Origin: Rhodospirillaceae bacterium | GTDB lineage: Bacteria > Pseudomonadota > Alphaproteobacteria > Rhodospirillales > Magnetovibrionaceae | Length of the DNA stretch: 12,158 bases | Assembly (NCBI GenBank): GCA_029881835.1 | Contig: JAOULV010000017.1 | Span: 1-12,158, forward strand | Reading direction: 5' to 3' | Shown: positions 1 through 5,987 of the stretch, piece by piece | Layout of the letters: every line of letters starts with the position of its first letter | Position numbering within the stretch: the first letter of the stretch is position 1 | The notes under the pieces: generated by a model | What the model was told of the DNA's origin: nothing | The model's database searches: none | Seen by the model: only the letters and a program-made list of their open reading frames with translations | Translations under genes and position numbers: made by a program

Positions 1-207
1 CAACAAATGATTGATGCACAAAAAATGGACGGTGCCGATCAGCAAGAAATGATCAGGTCAATGGTTGAGCGCCTAGCTGCCCGGTTGCAAGAAAACCCCG
101 ATGACCTAGAAGGTTGGGTCAGGCTAGAGCGCGCATACCAAGTATTAGGCGAAGCCGAAAAAGCGCTTGGCGCACAAAAAGAGATAGAGCGCCTAAAAGC
201 AAGATAA
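1..207 (+). CDS. ccmI: CcmI C-terminal end (cytochrome c biogenesis, TPR), partial
   Basis: This is the 3' end of a gene entering from the left edge; the frame is open from base 1, so the ATG at 7 is internal. The visible 68 residues contain a segment around MVERLAARLQENPDDLEGW followed by LERAYQVLGEAEKAL, which is the TPR pattern of the CcmI/CycH periplasmic domain. CcmI presents the C-terminus of apocytochrome c to the haem ligation machinery (CcmF/CcmH) on the periplasmic side of the inner membrane. The N-terminal membrane part lies outside the window. It ends 19 bp from the stop of the convergent HTH gene. Its place beside a cluster of c-type cytochromes fits its role but may be coincidence, as ccm genes are housekeeping in respiring alphaproteobacteria. 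The TPR could belong to another protein, but the wording of the repeat favours CcmI. Confidence 0.75.
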   Translation, partial: QQMIDAQKMDGADQQEMIRSMVERLAARLQENPDDLEGWVRLERAYQVLGEAEKALGAQKEIERLKAR

Positions 208-226
208 AATTCTGCCCAATTTTTTT

Positions 227-658
227 TCAGGCGGTAGAAATTTGTTTTCGTAGCCAGCCGCAAATATCAAATGCCAATTCGCGGGTATCACCATCGCTGG
301 ATATTTGTGCCTCGCCCAATTTTTTTGCCAGCTCTTGGAATATCGCTTCGTAACGGTGGTTAAGGCTGCTTTCGACCATAAGCTCGGTTGAAAGTTTTTG
401 TATTTGGCTTTCAAGGTCTTTTTCGTTCATTCGTGCCGGGTCCACCTTAACCGATGATACGGTATTTTCCCGCAACACCCGAATGCGCTCTAACATTGCA
501 TCACCGCGCCCCAATGTTGGTGCGATGCATTGTACTTTTTCAAAATCTACCTTGCCTTCAAATGCGTCAATTCCGGCGGCGCTTAGGCGTTTGTTTAAAT
601 CTGCACGCGTTACGCCCAATTCCTTTGCCGCTTGGGAAACGGTTATTTTTTGTTCCAT
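227..658 (-). CDS. Small HTH / coiled-coil protein (unassigned)
   Basis: The protein has 143 residues. Residues 3-30 (ITVSQAAKELGVTRADLNKR) look like a MerR/excisionase-type helix-turn-helix, followed by a short FEGKVDFEKV strand-like piece. Residues 78-117 are a charged, heptad-like helix suggesting a coiled coil and dimerisation, and a C-terminal helix ends in FDICGWLRKQ. There is no signal peptide or membrane segment, so it is cytoplasmic. The ATG start is supported by a strong GGAGGGAA (bases 661-668, minus strand). It lies downstream of the SHP gene on the same strand but behind a strong terminator, so it probably has its own promoter or depends on read-through. From memory it resembles the N-terminal segment of larger 2Fe-2S ferredoxin/reductase-like proteins seen near SHP/DHC clusters, but this cannot be confirmed here. 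A DNA-binding or adaptor role is inferred only. Confidence 0.7.
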   Translation of the reverse strand: MEQKITVSQAAKELGVTRADLNKRLSAAGIDAFEGKVDFEKVQCIAPTLGRGDAMLERIRVLRENTVSSVKVDPARMNEKDLESQIQKLSTELMVESSLNHRYEAIFQELAKKLGEAQISSDGDTRELAFDICGWLRKQISTA

Positions 659-776
659 TGTTCCCTCCGTTTTTTAATGGTTGATATCTCCGTTAAGTGG
701 GGGCTTGGCGCTAATGTTGCCAATGATTTTTTCGGTTTTTACATTAGTGATTTTGCAAGTAACGCGGAAAGCGGAA

Positions 777-817
777 AATAAAAAATAAAAAGGGCGCGAA
801 AATTAATTCGCGCCCTT
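777..817 (-). terminator. Intrinsic terminator of the b561-DHC / SHP operon
   Basis: AAGGGCGCGAA (790-800) and TTCGCGCCCTT (807-817) form a perfect 11-bp stem with a 6-base loop. Read on the minus strand, the stem is followed by a long T-rich tract (the complement of bases 777-789). It lies 27 bases after the SHP stop codon and has the canonical form of a strong Rho-independent terminator for leftward transcription. The remainder of the 659-843 gap holds the ribosome binding site of the HTH gene and no other feature I can support; no convincing -35/-10 pair was found. Confidence 0.92.
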
Positions 818-843
818 CGTTTTATGGTTGTAAAAAACGTTTT

Positions 844-1245
844 TTATTGGGTCATCATGAATGATATGAAATCAACCTTTTCTTGCGCGGTGCATTCACG
901 CCCGATAACGCCCTGACAGTTTCTAAGAAACCATTTATCAACTTTTTCCGGATCGGTATAACGATCTGGCGTTTTTGATACCGCCATCGGGTCAATGTGC
1001 TTGCCGGTGCGGGTTTCACCGCTATCTTGCGGCGTTGCTCCATGGCATGATTGGCATTTTGGGGTGTCGGGTTTACCGGTAGCGTAATTTGCGTTGTACA
1101 TGGCTTGACCAGCCGCCGGGTTCGGTGCGCCCGCACCTTGGGCGGTGAAGTTTGCGATTATATCTTCACGCGGCCCGGCATTGGCGCCGGTTGCCATGAC
1201 TGCTAGCACCGAAGCGGCAATTAAAAAAAGTTTTGCATTTTTCAT
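844..1245 (-). CDS. SHP-type periplasmic monohaem cytochrome c (DUF1924)
   Basis: The protein has 133 residues. Residues 1-23 form a signal peptide (basic start, hydrophobic core, cleavage after ANA). The mature part is about 110 residues, close to sphaeroides haem protein (SHP). The single haem-binding motif is CQSCH (C64, C67, H68). The C-terminal segment DRYTDPEKVDKWFLRNCQ, then GRECTAQEK, matches the DUF1924/SHP signature. By family knowledge the Asn before the first Cys (N109) is the labile sixth haem ligand, and C110/C118 form a disulfide. SHP proteins are high-spin cytochromes that bind O2 and NO and accept electrons from DHC. A perfect AAGGAG lies 8 bases before the ATG (1254-1259, minus strand). 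The gene follows the b561-DHC fusion after 29 bp, so it is co-transcribed with its likely electron donor and ends at the terminator at 777-817. A function in NO or O2 chemistry is inferred. Confidence 0.88.
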   Translation of the reverse strand: MKNAKLFLIAASVLAVMATGANAGPREDIIANFTAQGAGAPNPAAGQAMYNANYATGKPDTPKCQSCHGATPQDSGETRTGKHIDPMAVSKTPDRYTDPEKVDKWFLRNCQGVIGRECTAQEKVDFISFMMTQ

Positions 1246-1274
1246 AATGGTTACTCCTTTAGGGGGAATTGTAA

Positions 1275-2426
1275 TTATTTTGCTTTTGGTATTTTAATTT
1301 TTTGATCGTCAAATCGACCGGTGTAATGATCGCTATGGCAGCCACCGCAGTTTGATTTTACCCCGATACCCTTTATTTTAAATGTTTCCGGGCTGATGTC
1401 GTCGTGTTTGCGTATCCAGTATGCGGTTTTGGTTATTTCCAGCGGGTGGGCCGGGTCAACATTTCTAAAGCGGTTTGCCGCTTCGGTATCCCATTTTTCG
1501 GAAGCGTTATTTACCAGATAGGCGGTAATTTCATTTACGCTTTTTTCGCCAAGGGTTGCATCTTCGCCGAAATGATCATCAAGGGTCGCCATCATTTGCT
1601 CCCATGATTTTGCCGGAAGCAAGCTTGGGTGGTATGGCAGGTGGCAATCACCGCAATCTGTTTCGTAAACTTTGTTGGGTTCAAGCTGGTTAAGCCCCGA
1701 AGGCGGCATAGTCGCAAACGCTGCCAGCAACGCCCCGCCAATTGCGAAAAATGTCATCGTTACTAAAATTGCCGCTAACGGGCGCGCGCGCCTGTGAACC
1801 AAAGGCGGGGTGCCTTCGGGCACACGCTTGAGACCAGTAATCATTGAACGAACAAGATTTTCGCCAGTAATTTTGCCCTCAAGAATTACCCCGCCAATAT
1901 GCAGCACCACCATTATGACCAATAACACAACAAAAATGCTGTGAACGGGCGCGGCGATTTCGCTTATTGCATATGATGCGGCACCAGCCATCGGCCCTTG
2001 GTTTTCTTCGCCACCTAAAACCAAAAGCCCTGAAACGGTAATTATTGAAAGCACCACCAACAGAGCAAAAATCATCACTGCACCCGATGGGTTGTGGCCG
2101 ATGTAATGGCGTACCGGCCTAAGGGTTATGATTTCTTTCATATGGGATAAAATATGAACCGGGCTAAACGTGAATGTTTCCAACCGTGCGTATTCGGAAC
2201 CAAACACCCCCCAGACCAACCTGAAAACAAGCAACGTCACGGTGATGTAACCAGCCCAAATATGCAGGCCCATCCACCATTCCGGCGCAATGTATCCGGT
2301 TATAAGGCCGATAAAAACCATCGCCACTAACGACCAGTGAAACACCCGGGTCGGAAGATCCCAAACTTTTACCATCCGGCTTTCGCGCTTGGTTTTTTTG
2401 CCGTCTTGTGTGCCAGCGTCGCTCAT
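1275..2426 (-). CDS. Cytochrome b561 - dihaem cytochrome c (DHC) fusion
   Basis: The protein has 383 residues in two domains. Residues about 18-200 are a bacterial b561/Ni-hydrogenase-type cytochrome b, with four hydrophobic helices (about 30-46, 55-76, 116-138, 160-182) and candidate haem-ligand histidines H30 (RVFHW), H55 (LHIWAGY), H162 and H176 (VLHIGG). A fifth membrane helix (about 217-240) leads to a periplasmic DHC domain (about 250-375) with two c-haem motifs, CGDCH (258-262) and CGGCH (360-364), and the family-typical piece HPSLLPAKSWEQMM. The likely role is quinol oxidation in the membrane and electron delivery through the DHC haems to SHP, encoded next. In Rhodobacter sphaeroides these parts are known as separate proteins; here they are joined. 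The start at 2426 has no clear Shine-Dalgarno sequence; M18 is an alternative start that would keep all domains. It is the first gene of the leftward operon and faces a divergent b561 gene. Confidence 0.88.
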   Translation of the reverse strand: MSDAGTQDGKKTKRESRMVKVWDLPTRVFHWSLVAMVFIGLITGYIAPEWWMGLHIWAGYITVTLLVFRLVWGVFGSEYARLETFTFSPVHILSHMKEIITLRPVRHYIGHNPSGAVMIFALLVVLSIITVSGLLVLGGEENQGPMAGAASYAISEIAAPVHSIFVVLLVIMVVLHIGGVILEGKITGENLVRSMITGLKRVPEGTPPLVHRRARPLAAILVTMTFFAIGGALLAAFATMPPSGLNQLEPNKVYETDCGDCHLPYHPSLLPAKSWEQMMATLDDHFGEDATLGEKSVNEITAYLVNNASEKWDTEAANRFRNVDPAHPLEITKTAYWIRKHDDISPETFKIKGIGVKSNCGGCHSDHYTGRFDDQKIKIPKAK

Positions 2427-2462
2427 TTAAGTGGCTTTCATGCTTGTGGAATATGTTTAAAC

Positions 2463-2493
2463 TTTATACACGGCTTACTGAACTATCCCTGAA
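2463..2493 (-). promoter_or_regulatory. Leftward promoter with tandem regulator site
   Basis: On the minus strand the motif TTCAGGGATAGTTCA (2493 down to 2479) contains TTCAG twice (the second G is base 2478) with an 11-base period. After 10 bases comes TATAAA (2468-2463), a good -10 box. No consensus -35 is present where the motif sits. An 11-base-period direct repeat replacing the -35 and ending about 10 bases from the -10 is the class II layout of OmpR/PhoB-family regulators. Transcription would start near 2456, giving a leader of about 30 nt for the b561-DHC gene. Assigning it to the regulator encoded at 3831 is inference. Confidence 0.55.
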
Positions 2494-2511
2494 TGCGTTA
2501 TTTTGCCACCG

Positions 2512-2544
2512 TTCAGGGGGAGTTCATATTCATTGCCACATAAT
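2512..2544 (+). promoter_or_regulatory. Rightward promoter with matching regulator site
   Basis: TTCAGGGGGAGTTCA (2512-2526) matches the leftward site at 13 of 15 positions in the opposite orientation, again with TTCA repeated at an 11-base period. A -10-like CATAAT (2539-2544) follows after 12 bases. It would drive the rightward b561-PepSY-regulator-kinase genes with a leader of about 110 nt. The remainder of the 2427-2664 gap is AT-rich; a second TATAAT at 2637-2642 has no recognisable -35. The b561 start at 2665 lacks a strong ribosome binding site. Confidence 0.5.
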
Positions 2545-2664
2545 ATAAATCATATTTTGGGGCTTTATTAATGTCCGAAACCAGCAATATGGTCCGAGAT
2601 GGCACAATAAAAACCCCGTATAAACAGATAGATAAGTATAATACACCAATTTAGGCCCAAATAA

Positions 2665-3357
2665 ATGCATAAATCACCACACCAAATAAGCGAACCCACC
2701 AACGGCCAAAACGCAAACACCCATAAACCGGTGCGGGTTTGGGATATTCCAACCCGGGTATTTCATTGGGCCATGGTTGTTATGGTGGCGCTTGCGTGGA
2801 TTTCTTCGGAAGCCGAAGGATCTTTGCTTTATATCCATATTTATTCAGGAACAATTTTGCTTGGTTTTGTCGTTTTCAGGCTTGTTTGGGGGGTAATCGG
2901 CTCGCGCCATGCGCTTTTTGCGGACTTTGTATTTTCCTGGACGACCGTAAAAGATTATTCAATTCGCCTTTTGTCCTTTCGTCCACCATATAGTGTTGGC
3001 CACAACCCGTTGGGCGGGTGGATGGTGGTTGCATTATTGGCGGTTTTATTATTGGCGGTATTGACCGGCATGATGACCAGCGAAGACGGCTACCGCGGGC
3101 CACTGGCGCACATAGGATTTGGCGGCGATATCCACGAAGGGGTGGCAAACCTTTTGGGATTTTTAATCTTTGTCCATATCGGCGGGGTTGTTGTGCATGG
3201 CTTTATATCACGGGAAAATCTTCCCCGGGCAATGATAACCGGTATCAAAAACATACCCGCGCGAATTCGGGCAAGTGACATTAAAAATGTCGGTATTGTT
3301 CGCCCGGCAATAGCACTTGCGATAGCTATAGCGGCGATATGGTTATTTTGGTCATGA
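2665..3357 (+). CDS. Cytochrome b561 family membrane protein
   Basis: The protein has 230 residues and belongs to the same b561 family as the fused protein encoded divergently, sharing RVWDIPTRVFHW, FRLVWGVIGSRHA, VGHNPLGG and HIGGVVV. The N-terminus (1-22) is hydrophilic and cytoplasmic. Membrane helices are at about 33-48, 58-77, 116-136 and 158-180, with a terminal one at 211-229. Likely haem-ligand histidines are H34, H58, H157 and H171. Unlike its neighbour it has no c-haem domain, so its redox partner is not visible here; it may serve another soluble cytochrome or pass electrons to the cytochromes of the leftward operon. It is the first gene of the rightward unit, and its stop overlaps a possible ATG for the next gene (ATGA at 3354). 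The first ATG was kept, although no good Shine-Dalgarno precedes it. Confidence 0.85.
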   Translation: MHKSPHQISEPTNGQNANTHKPVRVWDIPTRVFHWAMVVMVALAWISSEAEGSLLYIHIYSGTILLGFVVFRLVWGVIGSRHALFADFVFSWTTVKDYSIRLLSFRPPYSVGHNPLGGWMVVALLAVLLLAVLTGMMTSEDGYRGPLAHIGFGGDIHEGVANLLGFLIFVHIGGVVVHGFISRENLPRAMITGIKNIPARIRASDIKNVGIVRPAIALAIAIAAIWLFWS

Positions 3358-3374
3358 AAAAATGGGATATAAAC

Positions 3375-3779
3375 ATGAAACAAAAAAATAACTTTTCATC
3401 ACCCATCTGGATATTAAAGAAGCTTTTGGTTTTGGCGGTAATAACGGCTTCGCTGGCGGTGTTTGCGCCGTCGGCCATTGCCGATGACGATGACCAAGAA
3501 ACCGCACGCCAAGCGCTCGAAGCAGGTAAAATCAGGCCGCTGATGGAACTTTTGGAAAAGGTAGAATCCACCTACAAGGGCAAAATCCTTGAGGTTGAGC
3601 TTGAATCCGAAGAAACCGATGCCAGCGACGGCGCTGAAATCCTGGTTTATGAAATCAAACTTTTGACGCCACAGGGAAATATTGTGAAACTGTCTTTTGA
3701 CGCCAGCAATCTTGATCTTTTGGTGGTTGATGGTCACGATTCGGAAAAGGCCCTTAAGCAAGCAGGACAATCCGATTGA
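3375..3779 (+). CDS. Secreted PepSY-domain protein
   Basis: The protein has 134 residues from the ATG at 3375, chosen because GGGA (3364-3367) sits 7 bases before it. The ATG at 3354, overlapping the previous stop, would add seven residues. Residues 1-36 are a signal peptide (basic start, ILKKLLVLAVITASLAVF core, cleavage after AIA), and the mature protein begins with an acidic run. Residues about 42-122 form one PepSY domain: ARQALEAGKIRPLMELLEKV, then the strand pairs ILEVELE, LVYEIKLLTPQG and VKLSFDA. Small periplasmic PepSY proteins commonly sit directly before OmpR/PhoQ-like two-component genes, as here (51 bp before the regulator). It may act as a periplasmic modulator or ligand sensor for the kinase, or it may be a regulon member. 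No enzymatic residues are expected in this family. Confidence 0.82.
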   Translation: MKQKNNFSSPIWILKKLLVLAVITASLAVFAPSAIADDDDQETARQALEAGKIRPLMELLEKVESTYKGKILEVELESEETDASDGAEILVYEIKLLTPQGNIVKLSFDASNLDLLVVDGHDSEKALKQAGQSD

Positions 3780-3830
3780 TAGAGTTTAATGTTTAAGCTG
3801 GGGCGGATAACTGATAACCGGGGAAAATAA

Positions 3831-4493
3831 ATGCGCGTACTTGTTGTCGAAGATGAACCGGATCTGCAAAATCAGGTAAAGCGCGTATTGATTGATGCGG
3901 GTTATTCGGTGGACGTCGCCTCTGATGGCGAAGAAGGTGAATTTCTTGGCGATACCGAACCTTATGATGTGGTCGTTCTTGATCTTGGCTTGCCCAAGGT
4001 TGATGGCATAACGGTTCTTAAGCATTGGCGTAAAAATGGTCGCGATATGCCGGTGCTTATTTTAACCGCACGTGAATCGTGGAATGAAAAAGTTTCAGGC
4101 TTTGATGCCGGGGCCGATGATTATCTGACCAAACCTTTTCACATGGAAGAATTATTGGCTCGCGTTCGGGCGATTATTCGCCGTTCTGCCGGGCACGCTT
4201 CACCGCTCTTGGAATGCGGGCCTGTGTCGCTTGATACCACAACCGGAAAGGTTACCATAAATGGCGAAGGCATAACCCTGACCGCACATGAATTAAAAGT
4301 GTTGTCTTATTTTATGCATCATCAGGGCCGTGTGGTGTCACAAACGGAACTTATCGAACATATTTATGATCAGGATTTTGACCGCGATTCAAACACCATT
4401 GAGGTTTTTATCGCCAGACTTAGAAAAAAACTCCTTCCCGATCTTATTAAAACCCATAGGGGGCGGGGTTATTCAATGTCCCCGATTGAATAG
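3831..4493 (+). CDS. OmpR/PhoB-family response regulator
   Basis: The protein has 220 residues, the usual length. The receiver domain (1-about 115) shows the acidic pair E7/D8, the phospho-acceptor D51 (VVLDLGLP), T79 (LILTARE) and K101 (DYLTKPF). The C-terminal winged helix (about 125-218) contains LTAHELKVLSYFMHHQGRVV, then the recognition-helix region SNTIEVFIARLRKKL and the wing THRGRGYS. It binds DNA as a head-to-tail dimer on direct repeats with about 10-11 bp periodicity, by family knowledge. A GGGGA (3820-3824) precedes the ATG at good spacing. The kinase starts 9 bp downstream, so the pair is translated from one message. The paired TTCA repeats at 2479-2526 are candidate targets, which would make it activate or control both cytochrome arms. 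It resembles PhoP/QseB-type regulators. Confidence 0.95.
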   Translation: MRVLVVEDEPDLQNQVKRVLIDAGYSVDVASDGEEGEFLGDTEPYDVVVLDLGLPKVDGITVLKHWRKNGRDMPVLILTARESWNEKVSGFDAGADDYLTKPFHMEELLARVRAIIRRSAGHASPLLECGPVSLDTTTGKVTINGEGITLTAHELKVLSYFMHHQGRVVSQTELIEHIYDQDFDRDSNTIEVFIARLRKKLLPDLIKTHRGRGYSMSPIE

Positions 4494-4502
4494 GGCTTTT
4501 TG

Positions 4503-5849
4503 ATGTTTACCCGTTCGGTAAGTTTTCGCCTTGTTTTATTTTCTGTTGCCTGGCTGGCAATCGCGCTTGTTGCTGGCGGGATAGCGCTTTCACAAATTTT
4601 TCGCGCCCATGTGGAAAATACTTTTGACAATAGCCTTTATAGCCACATTGAAGAGCTGTTGGCCTTTTCAATTGTAACCGATGGCAATTTTGCCATGCGC
4701 GGCCACCCCAGCGACCCCGATTATGTTCGCCCCCTTTCCGGTTGGTATTGGGAAATTGCAATCAACGCCAAGGCCGCTTCGCGTTCGCGTTCGTTGTGGG
4801 ACCAAGAGCTTGATCTTAAAAATATGCCGCGCCCAAATCTGGGCGAACTTGTAAGTTTTTCCGCAAGCGGGCCCAGGGGGGAACCCATAAGAATAAGCGC
4901 CGAAACCTTTACCCTGCCGGGACTGGAAGATGAAATAACAATTTATGCATCCGGGCCTGCCAGCGAAATTGAAAAAACCATGGAAGAATTCAATGAAACA
5001 TTGACCCTTTCATTATTGGCGCTGGGGTTGGGGATGGCGGCTGCGGTATTGCTGCAGGTTGTGCTTGGCCTTAGGCCGTTAAAGCTAATGCAATCGCGCC
5101 TGCATGATATCCATGCCGGGCGGGCCGAACGCATGGTCGGGGATTACCCGTCCGAAGTCGAACCATTGGTAAAGGACCTAAATATTTTGTTGGAAAACAA
5201 CGCCGCCGTAATTGCCCGTGCGCGAACCCATGCCGGCAACTTGGCCCATGCGTTAAAAACGCCATTGGCAATTTTGCAAAATGAAGCGGCAAACATGCGC
5301 GACGATCGTTGTAAAATGGTGAACGAACAAATTGCCGCCATGAACGAACTTATTACCCGCCATTTATCACGCGCCCGCGCCGCCGGTGGGGTTGGGGTGC
5401 CGGGTTTGGTTTCAGATATTGATGATATAATAATGTCATTAAAACGCACGCTAGAGCGTATTTACATCGACAGAAAAATAACAATCTCGATTGGCAATAT
5501 GGAAAACCTGAAAGTTGCGGGTGAACGCCAAGACATGGAAGAAATGCTCGGCAACCTGATGGACAATGCGTGCAAGTGGGCAAACAAATCGGTCAAGGTT
5601 TCCACCGTACTAAGTGGGGTTTATGGATTGATCATAATCGAAGACGATGGCCCGGGGGTGCCCGATGACAAATTGGCCGAAATTCTTCACCGGGGAAAAC
5701 GCCTGGACGAGGCAACGCCCGGATCGGGCCTTGGCCTTAGTATAGTCACAGATCTGGCCGAACTTTATAACGGTGCGCTGGAACTGGGCCATTCCGACCT
5801 AGGCGGCATGAAAGCAACCCTTAAATTACCCCTGATTGAAGGCAAATAA
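4503..5849 (+). CDS. PhoQ-like sensor histidine kinase
   Basis: The protein has 448 residues. Membrane helices at about 8-30 and 166-190 enclose a periplasmic sensor of about 130 residues (with GWYWEI, seen in PhoQ-like sensors). A HAMP-like linker starts with LRPLKLMQSRL. The dimerisation helix carries the phospho-acceptor H249 in HAGNLAHALKTPLAI. The ATPase domain has the N box NLMDNACKWA (351-360), G1 DDGPGVPD (381-388) and G2 GSGLGLSI (407-414). All catalytic boxes are intact. ATG 4503 was preferred; a TTG at 4500 is also in frame. It follows the regulator closely and surely phosphorylates it. The sensed signal is unknown; the PepSY protein encoded upstream and the redox genes suggest a periplasmic or respiratory cue. 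No terminator was recognised before pgk. Confidence 0.93.
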   Translation: MFTRSVSFRLVLFSVAWLAIALVAGGIALSQIFRAHVENTFDNSLYSHIEELLAFSIVTDGNFAMRGHPSDPDYVRPLSGWYWEIAINAKAASRSRSLWDQELDLKNMPRPNLGELVSFSASGPRGEPIRISAETFTLPGLEDEITIYASGPASEIEKTMEEFNETLTLSLLALGLGMAAAVLLQVVLGLRPLKLMQSRLHDIHAGRAERMVGDYPSEVEPLVKDLNILLENNAAVIARARTHAGNLAHALKTPLAILQNEAANMRDDRCKMVNEQIAAMNELITRHLSRARAAGGVGVPGLVSDIDDIIMSLKRTLERIYIDRKITISIGNMENLKVAGERQDMEEMLGNLMDNACKWANKSVKVSTVLSGVYGLIIIEDDGPGVPDDKLAEILHRGKRLDEATPGSGLGLSIVTDLAELYNGALELGHSDLGGMKATLKLPLIEGK

Positions 5850-5869
5850 GCACAACAGGGCTTGCATTT

Positions 5870-5899
5870 TTTGCCCATATCCGCATAACTCTGGGCAAA
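5870..5899. repeat. Inverted repeat in the pgk upstream region
   Basis: TTTGCCC (5870-5876) and GGGCAAA (5893-5899) are perfect 7-bp arms separated by 16 bases. No T-tract follows on either strand, so it is not a typical terminator; an operator is possible. A weak promoter candidate overlaps it (TTGCAT at 5862, CATAAC at 5884, 16-base spacer). The remainder of 5850-5987 holds the pgk ribosome binding site AAGGGA (5974-5979). Confidence 0.4.
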
Positions 5900-5987
5900 T
5901 AAATCATGCTTATAAATCAAACTCGGCCTCCCCGGACATGAAGTATCGAATTTAAACCTTAGCCAGCCTAAATAAGGGAACCCACCT

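Noticed and set aside
219..226. Run of eight T after ccmI as an intrinsic terminator
   Set aside because: No convincing GC-rich hairpin precedes the T-run on the plus strand; the nearby pairing is broken.
3339..3374. Longer N-terminus for the PepSY protein (ATG at 3339 or 3354)
   Set aside because: ATG 3339 lies inside the b561 gene and would put extra residues before the signal peptide; ATG 3375 has a GGGA at correct spacing. ATG 3354 (ATGA overlap) remains possible but is less supported.
4500..4502. TTG in frame directly before the kinase ATG as the start codon
   Set aside because: The ATG at 4503 is adjacent and a better start; nothing in the sequence favours the TTG.
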